Source: Panax quinquefolius (lineage: Eukaryota; Streptophyta; Magnoliopsida; Apiales; Araliaceae). From it: a stretch of DNA of 64,000 nt. The translations under genes were made by a program, and so were the position numbers. The notes under the pieces were generated by a model. The model searched no databases, was not told the origin of the DNA, and saw nothing but the letters and a program-made list of their open reading frames with translations. This document shows, piece after piece, positions 58,426 through 64,000 of this stretch. The stretch spans positions 6,514,237 through 6,578,236 of the forward strand of contig CM035168.1 of the NCBI GenBank assembly GCA_020205615.1, given 5' to 3'. The stretch's first letter is position 1. The number at the start of each line of letters is the position of its first letter.

Positions 58426-59925
58426 GCATTAGAGATCTTCTTCCTCAAGGGGTCCGGGTCGCCCTACTGGCCCAAGTAATCAACCCAGAGGAACTTTGAT
58501 TCCTCACCCAGTCACCCCAATTTATCGATCAAACAAATTCACGATCCTTGAACACTTCCTGAGCCATATAGTTCGGCTTTAACCATTAAGCCTGAACCAA
58601 TTGACCCTTTTAATAATCCAACCAAGGCTTCATCTTCAGCTCCTAGTCATCCTCCTTCTGAGCATATGCTTAAGTGGAAAAATTACCTTTTTCATATTGA
58701 ACCCTACATGAAACCAAAAGATGACCCCATTAAGCTTGTTACCCAGTTTTTTCCCCCTGGATGGCATTTTCAGCCCCTGGCTCCTTATAAATCTCTTGTA
58801 TTTTATAAGGATATTCTTCTGGAAACGGAGTCAGTAAATATTAAACCAATTTACCCCAACAATGATAAGACTAAAGTTCTTTATCATTCTTTATACATTT
58901 AACAATTTGTTCAAATGTCTGATTGGGGGAAAACCCCCTCCGATCTTATGAATCTCTCTAGTCAAAATAATTCTTTCTGTTATTATGATTATATTGAAGC
59001 TTGGTACAAGGTTCTCCTTCACCAAAATGAATCACATAGTCATTCATGGTTCATTCAATTTGACCATAAATTCAAGAGCCCAATCCTCTATTGGTTTGTT
59101 CTTTGGTGGTATAGGTTAGGTTCTACTTATGACCTTCTTCCCGACCTCCTTAAAGTTTAACTACATCATTTTAGCAATCACAATAAAACAGATCCAAAGA
59201 ATGACGGAGTTCCCCTCAGTCTTTTATTTGTTAGTAAATATAAGATCCCCTAGATTCTTAAATGGCAGTACGGAATTCCACCTCACTCTACTCCAGTCAA
59301 TGGTATTTAGTTAGATCCACTCCCTAGAGTGTCTCACCTCTTTTATGTTAAGTGGTGGGATAAATTCGACATTAACAGAATAGTTGGTCAGGTTCAGCAG
59401 AGAATTTTCTGTTGCTCAGCTTCCCCTCTTCCATCAAACCCATTCCTCGGGCTAGTAAAGAAAAGAGTCAAATCCAAGTCGAAAGAGTCTAAAGTCACCC
59501 CACTGGTTCAAAGATTCTAGTAAAATTTACGATTTTAAAAATTGTTCGATAAAGAATTAATAAAATTGCCCAAGCACTTTCGAACAAAAGGATTGACGAA
59601 GCCATACATGAAGAAGCCTCAATATGTTCTTCATCCTCCAGTCATGGTTCTCCCAGTAACCTCAATGATGATAATGACCCATACGACACCATCAACCTAC
59701 AGGACGCTCAGGATCCATTTTCCTGATGTCCTCAGTTATTTGCACATGCTCCGGCAGCCAGCTCATCAATCAATCAGAAGAATCTCCTGCTTTTCAATCA
59801 AAGCGGCCCCGATCATATCGTCGGCTCCCAAAAGACAAAAGATGCTCTTTTTCCAAAAAAGCATTAATGAGTCAAAAGTTGTCGGCCATTTGGCCAAAAG
59901 CGTCTATATTTAGTCAAAAGTAATT
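58426..59925 (+). pseudogene. Second viral frame of unknown function (broken)
   Basis: Starting near an ATG at 58422, the region holds consecutive broken open stretches: 58666-58902 (FPPGWHFQPLAPYKS), 58915-59160 (YYDYIEAWYKVLL, HSWFIQFDHKF), 59329-59520 (KWWDKFDINRIV) and a Ser/Pro/Lys-rich tail to 59913. Tryptophan- and tyrosine-rich blocks are conserved-looking. A frame of this kind downstream of RT/RNase H is associated with endogenous pararetroviruses in plant genomes, from recall; I do not know its role. At least six stops or shifts. Confidence 0.65.
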
Positions 59926-60022
59926 ACTATTCATCAATAGTAAAGTGTCTGTATTTTACTTTTCCTTATGTAAAATGTTTCTTATTTTACCCCAGTTAAT
60001 GTAATAGTTCCTTTCCTTGATC

Positions 60023-60030
60023 TATAAAAG
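60023..60030 (+). promoter_or_regulatory. TATA box of the pararetrovirus promoter (type 2)
   Basis: CTATAAAAGGAAACG lies about 290 bases before the primer-site remnant at 60313. It sits behind the second viral frame, where the genomic promoter is expected. Confidence 0.7.
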
Positions 60031-60044
60031 GAAACGAACTTATT

Positions 60045-60313
60045 TAGCAAAAGCGCGACTTGAAACTTAGTAAGACTCGAGTTCCTTCTCGAATTTAATC
60101 TTAGGTTTCTACCATTGTTTAGCCTACTTAACCCTTCTTCTCTTCTTCTTTAAACGTTTCTTTAATAAGTAAGTCGGTTTTATTTTACATTACATTTGTA
60201 AATATTTCAATTATCAATAAATTTGTTTTATTTAGTAATCAAAATTGTGATTAGTTAAATGCGATATTTTGTTTGTACTATTTCTTATTTCTATTTTGCT
60301 TCCGTCCCCAAAT

Positions 60314-60318
<5 letters not shown>
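60045..60318 (+). repeat. Pararetrovirus terminal (R) segment type 2, plus-strand copy
   Basis: It matches 53046-53270 inverted. An AATAAA (60216-60221) is a probable polyadenylation signal within the repeat. The segment ends in CCCCAAATGGTAT: the first six bases of the primer site (60313-60318) are present and then merge with (TA)n. Confidence 0.75.

Positions 60319-60379
<61 letters not shown>
60317..60379. repeat. (TA)n tract bordering the pararetrovirus and a MITE
   Basis: About 31 TA units. It overlaps the TAT of the viral primer-site remnant, so the viral border lies in a microhomology. Confidence 0.9.
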
Positions 60380-60382
<3 letters not shown>

Positions 60383-60740
60383 GTAACCGTCAGTGAGGGC
60401 TTCTTTACTTTGTTAAAATCTGAACTTTTTTTTTTTTTTTGCTTTTTTTTAAAATAATTTTTTTTTTAATATTTTATGGGCTGGATTTTTTTTATTGTCT
60501 GATGTTTTGGGCGTGAATTGGATACCTATACTTAAAAAATGTATGTACACCAGATAAATGTATAAACTGCTTTTGTTATAATGTATCCAAATCACATCCA
60601 AAACATCAGACATGATATGAAGAAAAAAATTAGTTCCATAAAATATTAAACTTTTTTTAGTTGTTTTAAAAAAAGTAAAAAAAAACCAAAAAAAAGTCCG
60701 CATTTTAACAAAGTAGTTAAGAACCTCTTACAGAATCGGA

Positions 60741-60742
<2 letters not shown>
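60380..60742. mobile_element. Foldback MITE with ~150-bp arms, embedded in (TA)n
   Basis: The left arm (about 60380-60535) and the reverse complement of the right arm (about 60590-60742) share TACTTTGTTAAAAT, TTTAATATTTTATGG, GTCTGATGTTTTGG and TTGGATAC blocks. (TA)n tracts flank both ends (60317-60379 and 60743-60803). No coding capacity. Layout matches MITEs of the 'Micron' kind that sit in TA microsatellites. Confidence 0.75.
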
Positions 60743-60803
<61 letters not shown>

Positions 60804-60805
<2 letters not shown>

Positions 60806-61698
60806 TCTCTCACAAGTTGAACTAGATGAATTCGTGATTTGATAAATTTAATTTACCTTTAATGTAAAAATATAGGAAGTTATTTACATAAATTTTAGAG
60901 CTCTCCTAAATATGTAATTATGTAAACCATTTATTATAGATCAAGAGAGACGATTGTGAAATAAAATAACAATTCTACCAGTGGAAAATAACAATCCATA
61001 AAATATGTCATTGCTTTCTTCAAGTACAAACAGAATACTTCATCCCTCCTCAAAAGATGAATAAAATATTTTTTTATGCATATTAAAAAAAATAGAAGAA
61101 AGATAATAAAAAAAATTTAAATTTATTTTAATGATCTCATAAGATTAAATAAAATGATAAATATTTTTATTTTTATAATTAAGTGATAAATTGTACATGC
61201 AAAATTAAAAAATATAATTAATGCATGTTTGGTTCCTTTAAATTTAATAGAACGATGAAAACGAAATAAATTACAATATTTAATGTTTGGCGGCGGTGGA
61301 CTCAGAAATTTTCAGCTGAGGGGCAATTTTTTTATTTTTTTTAATAGGATATATATAATGTGAACAATAAGGGGAAAAATTAAGCCATTTATAGATACAA
61401 ATTGTAAATAAATATTGTCTTTAATATACAAATATTAAATGTTTTTTCTTTTGAAAAAAAACCAGTATATGTAACAAATTGCTCATGTCTAATTAATTTA
61501 TTTGAGCAACATTATAATTGAAATATAAACTTGTATTAATTCACTAGCTAAAAAGGAATGGACAATTTATTTTTGTGGAACAGAAGAAATAATATTTATA
61601 ATTATATTCTCAAAATTAAATTAATTAATTCGCATTATTTTTAATTTTCAAATTTCGAAAATCAACTTTAAAAAGTCCATAATTATACTCATTTTCGT

Positions 61699-61750
<52 letters not shown>

Positions 61751-61850
61751 TAGATAGATAGATAGATAAAATACCAACTATTATGATATTAAAATTTTAA
61801 AATATACGACTAGATATCCTACATGCATGTATGTGTGTGTATATATATAC
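60804..61850. other. AT-rich non-coding stretch
   Basis: TCGTCTCTC at 60804 and its reverse complement GAGAGACGA at about 60943-60951 may mark a 150-base MITE, but arms beyond nine bases do not match. 61704-61768 is (TA)n followed by (TAGA)n. GGCGGCGGTGGACTCAG with GCTGAGGGGC near 61291-61325 resembles transposon-derived debris. No gene. Confidence 0.45.
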
Positions 61851-62094
61851 GGTCCGGATTTTAAACTTACTCATTATCTAAAATACTTTATATATTTTTT
61901 TTTTTTAGCGATGGATTTGATTGATCTTCGATCTGTCGTTATAGTGTTTGGTCAAAATCGTTATATATTGTTCATCGCTAAAAATTAATATGACGGTTCT
62001 ATATATAGTGATAGATCGAATCGTTGTCCAATTTATCGCTAAAAGGGATATGCAAGGTATGTTAAATAAAGAATAAACTTAAGATCCGGACTTA

Positions 62095-62095
<1 letters not shown>
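61851..62095. mobile_element. Foldback MITE, ~245 bp, embedded in (TA)n
   Basis: The ends GGTCCGGATTTTAAACTTA and, inverted, AGTCCGGATCTTAAGTTTA match, as do inner TTAGCGAT, CGATCTRTCRYTATA-like blocks. It is flanked by TA repeats on both sides (61841-61849 and 62096-62133). Non-coding. Confidence 0.7.
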
Positions 62096-62133
<38 letters not shown>

Positions 62134-62134
<1 letters not shown>

Positions 62135-62438
62135 CATGTTTTCAACTACAACGAGAACAATGTCGGACGAGGACAAGTTAGAGAGAGAAAGTGAGTATTA
62201 TAAAGTCTCAATATTATCCCACGCATACAGACAAGAAGAAACCGAGTCACTAAAACCAACTGTAGTAAAAAATACAGCTTTTCATTATATATGAAATCTA
62301 AATCCTCCCGGAAAACAACCATTAGTCACCGGGAGTATTTCTAAACCTAAACGAAAAACCAACTCAAGTTAATTTTAATTTATTATTAACCGGATTCACC
62401 AATAACATATCACACATCTAATTATTAATTAACCCTAA
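62134..62438 (-). other. 3' flank of the LBD gene
   Basis: Sequence downstream of the LBD stop codon; AT-rich, includes the presumed 3' untranslated region. No other feature seen. Confidence 0.5.
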
Positions 62439-63041
62439 CTAGTGAAAAAGATCCAAAAGCTTGGGCACTTCCTTCTCTTCTCCATCACCGTCACCGGTCG
62501 GAACGATGTTGTTTCCAGCTGGATTAGAGGAACCTATCATAACCGGACCATTCTGATTGTTAGCCATTGGTCGAAGGACGGGTAGGGCTTGCGGTTCGTG
62601 AACTATATGGAGAGGAAGTACTTTTCCGCCCTTGAGAATCATGTCGACAGCCAACAAACACACCGGCCATTTTCCGGTAAAATACAGTCCGATTACGCCG
62701 GTGAGCGGATTAACCGTACGGCCGGCTGCTTCAAGAAGAAATGAGCGGAACACACCTAAAAAAAGATGAGATCGTGAATTAATTATGAGAATTAATTGAT
62801 TAATTAGGAGTAACTAATAAACCAAATTATAATTATTGTGTTACGTACCAGATCGTTGAGCGGAGGGGATAGAGGCCAGGAAGGAAAGGAGGAAGGTGAT
62901 CCCAAAGAAATTCGAGATGAAGAGAAGAGCGTTGGCTTGCTCCTGGGGATTCTCGATCCAACTGACAGAATCGCGAATTATGCAGTTGGATGAGTCACTG
63001 CATTCTCTGTCCAGGACTCGGCACCCGTTGCAGCTGCTCAT
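62439..63041 (-). CDS. LBD: LOB-domain (LBD) transcription factor, class II-like
   Basis: Two exons, 63041-62849 and 62755-62439, with a 93-base GT..AG intron (62756-62848), giving 169 codons without a stop. The ATG at 63041 starts MSSCNGCRVLDREC, the LOB zinc-binding region. The region then reads WIENPQEQANALLFISNFFG (GAS-type block) and, across the intron, SAQRSG/VFRSFLLEAAGRTVNPLTG and IGLYFTGKWPVCLLAVDMIL. The intron position inside the LOB domain agrees with this family. LBD proteins are nuclear, plant-specific DNA-binding regulators; class II members act in nitrogen, anthocyanin or hypoxia responses. The fourth zinc Cys is spaced CX5C rather than the usual CX3C, and class I-type leucine-zipper repeats are absent. 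The C-terminal ~70 residues are Pro/Asn/Gly-rich and end acidic (DGDGEEKEVPKLLDLFH). Likely intact. Confidence 0.88.
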
Positions 63042-63470
63042 TTTCTATCTCTAAAATTATATGTTTCTCTCTTTCTCTCTCTATATATATATATAAACGA
63101 ATTGAAGTGTTTCTCTCTCTAGAGTAGAGTGTGATGAAGAAGAGATGGGGAGTGAAGAAGGGAGAAGAGGGGGTTATAAAGGGGGAGCGGGAGGAGAGAG
63201 AGAGTTGTTTGGGAATAGCTGGAGCTCCCAGGATGAGCCAGACAGGAGAGAGAAAATGCAAATGGGCAATGTAGTGTTTCGTTTCTTTGCCATTGATCTG
63301 TTTCTCTGCCGTTGATCTGTTTATATATATGTGCGTATCGATTGTGATATTTGTACTCTCAATCAGTCAATTGTATTCATCTGTCGCAGGTACTTAATAT
63401 GATAGAGTTTCAGCTCCTACATTAACTACTATATGATCAGGTATAACTACATTACTTTTCTTCTTCTTCC
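63042..63470 (-). promoter_or_regulatory. 5' untranslated and promoter region of the LBD gene
   Basis: On the minus strand the 50 bases before the ATG are GA-rich (AGAGAGAAAGAGAGAAAC) and follow TATATATATATAG (about 63081-63094), a possible TATA region. Further up are (GA)n-type tracts (63107-63120, 63195-63203) and a TATAAAC-like word near 63320. GA tracts are common binding sites for plant BPC proteins. Start site inferred. Confidence 0.5.
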
Positions 63471-63510
63471 CCGCCACCCCCACCCCCACCCCCACCCCCA
63501 CCCCCATTCC
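63471..63510 (-). repeat. (CCCCCA)n tract, G-quadruplex motif on the minus strand
   Basis: Five to six units of CCCCCA in tandem. The minus strand reads GGGGGT repeated, more than four G-runs with one-base loops, which strongly favours a parallel G-quadruplex. It lies about 430-470 bases upstream of the LBD start codon. Confidence 0.85.
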
Positions 63511-63529
63511 CATTATATTTTTCGTATGT

Positions 63530-63680
63530 TCGAACCCCATTATGTTGATTTTTGGTCATCACCTATATTTGGGAACTATAAACTCATTACTAAAACAACT
63601 TTTTCCAAATAATTACTCCTATATATAGGTTTCAATACCAAAATTAGCATATACTAGTTTGATATTTTCATCACCAATTA

Positions 63681-63732
<52 letters not shown>

Positions 63733-63905
63733 GGATAGTTTTTGTCGGAAAATACATTCTGATGTTGAAATCTCTTGATCATTGGTTGTACTTGATTTTA
63801 AATGAACTTGTTTCTTGAATGCTTGGAGATTTGTGTGTAAATTTTGCAAGAGTTTAATTTGGAATGTAATTTCTTCTGAATGAAAAATGCTAGCCCTATA
63901 TACAG
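63530..63905. repeat. Diverged copy of the 39640-40235 sequence
   Basis: Matches the 39.6-40.2 kb sequence in the same orientation over most of its length; a (TA)n tract (63684-63724) is inserted here. Non-coding. The remaining bases to 64000 show nothing recognisable. Confidence 0.6.
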
Positions 63906-64000
63906 TTATAATGTGTTTATCACATACTTGTTTTCACATACAAATATATCATGACTGATAATTAGATCATCCCGATGAGTAATTACTTATAAGTAATTAG

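Larger units (their letters stand above)
49105..60318. mobile_element. Endogenous pararetrovirus locus (Caulimoviridae), rearranged
   Basis: An 11.2-kb block with (TA)n at both borders. It holds all caulimovirid protein types (movement protein, coat protein with zinc knuckle, protease remnant, RT, RNase H), tRNA-Met primer sites, promoter and leader sequences, but no LTRs and no integrase. Parts are duplicated and inverted. Gene order along one strand (movement protein, coat protein, RT/RNase H, second frame, promoter) and the RT type resemble florendoviruses or petuviruses, from recall. All frames contain stops or shifts, so the copy is inactive as DNA. Details follow in separate entries. 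Confidence 0.88.

Noticed and set aside
49105..60318. LTR retrotransposon instead of pararetrovirus
   Set aside because: There is no integrase and no LTR pair, while a 30K-type movement protein is present. Terminal segments are shared at both ends only because the viral genome is terminally redundant or circular.
60269..60457. Frame with a long Tyr-Ile repeat
   Set aside because: Translation of (TA)n.
1..64000. tRNA, rRNA, CRISPR arrays
   Set aside because: None seen. The tandem arrays are minisatellites in LTRs, without CRISPR-like repeat/spacer structure, and the window is plant nuclear DNA. The ggctctgatacca words are retroelement primer sites, not tRNA genes.

Overview
The window looks like repeat-rich intergenic DNA from a eudicot plant. 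It is very AT-rich, its coding remnants belong to plant transposon families, it holds an endogenous plant pararetrovirus, and the only gene that looks intact and host-derived is a class II LOB-domain (LBD) transcription factor near the right end (62.4-63.0 kb, minus strand). I cannot name the genus. Nearly everything else is transposable-element DNA inserted into older transposable-element DNA. Many insertions can be delimited here by exact 5-bp target-site duplications (TSDs). || 0-5.3 kb: a 3.0-kb LTR next to a tRNA-Met primer-binding site (the rest of that element lies left of the window), inserted in a second LTR of the same family, itself next to a Tat/Athila-type LTR end that truncates a Mutator-like (MULE) transposase gene. 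5.3-18 kb: the MULE, with a SWIM-type transposase on the plus strand and a convergent GRF zinc-finger gene on the minus strand. Its last transposase exon is split by an 8.4-kb solo-LTR-like insertion (TSD TTCAT) that itself carries a 3.9-kb solo LTR (TSD TTGAA). A degraded LBD exon fragment lies just beyond the MULE end. || 19.5-27.7 kb: a complete but dead Ty1/copia element (minus strand, TSD AAAAC) containing a 1.28-kb solo LTR (TSD TGGAG) and a patchwork fragment of the long-LTR family. 27.7-32 kb: decayed DNA, the 3' part of a Tat/Athila-type Ty3 element and a LINE 3' end. 32.9-39.5 kb: two solo LTRs of the long-LTR family, one inside the other, in opposite orientations. || 40.8-44.6 kb: a small-LTR Ty3 element (TSD TCGTC) with a gag-like region but no pol; in its place is a long unrecognised reading frame. 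44.9-47.2 kb: a non-autonomous LTR element (TSD GTTTT) with a TRIM (TSD ACTTA) in its 5' LTR. 47.4-49.1 kb: a hAT fragment, a 1.0-kb Mutator-type foldback element with a 10-bp TSD, and a small foldback MITE in (TA)n. || 49.1-60.3 kb: an endogenous pararetrovirus locus (Caulimoviridae, florendovirus/petuvirus-like) rearranged into inverted and duplicated blocks and bounded on both sides by (TA)n tracts. It holds movement protein, coat protein with a zinc knuckle, reverse transcriptase/RNase H, a second downstream reading frame, two different kinds of terminal (R/leader) sequence and several tRNA-Met primer sites. All frames are broken. 60.3-62.1 kb: foldback MITEs embedded in (TA)n. 62.4-64 kb: the LBD gene and its upstream region, with a strong G-quadruplex-forming repeat. 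|| Apart from the LBD gene, nothing here is expected to make a full functional protein. All statements come from reading the sequence by eye; no similarity search was run.
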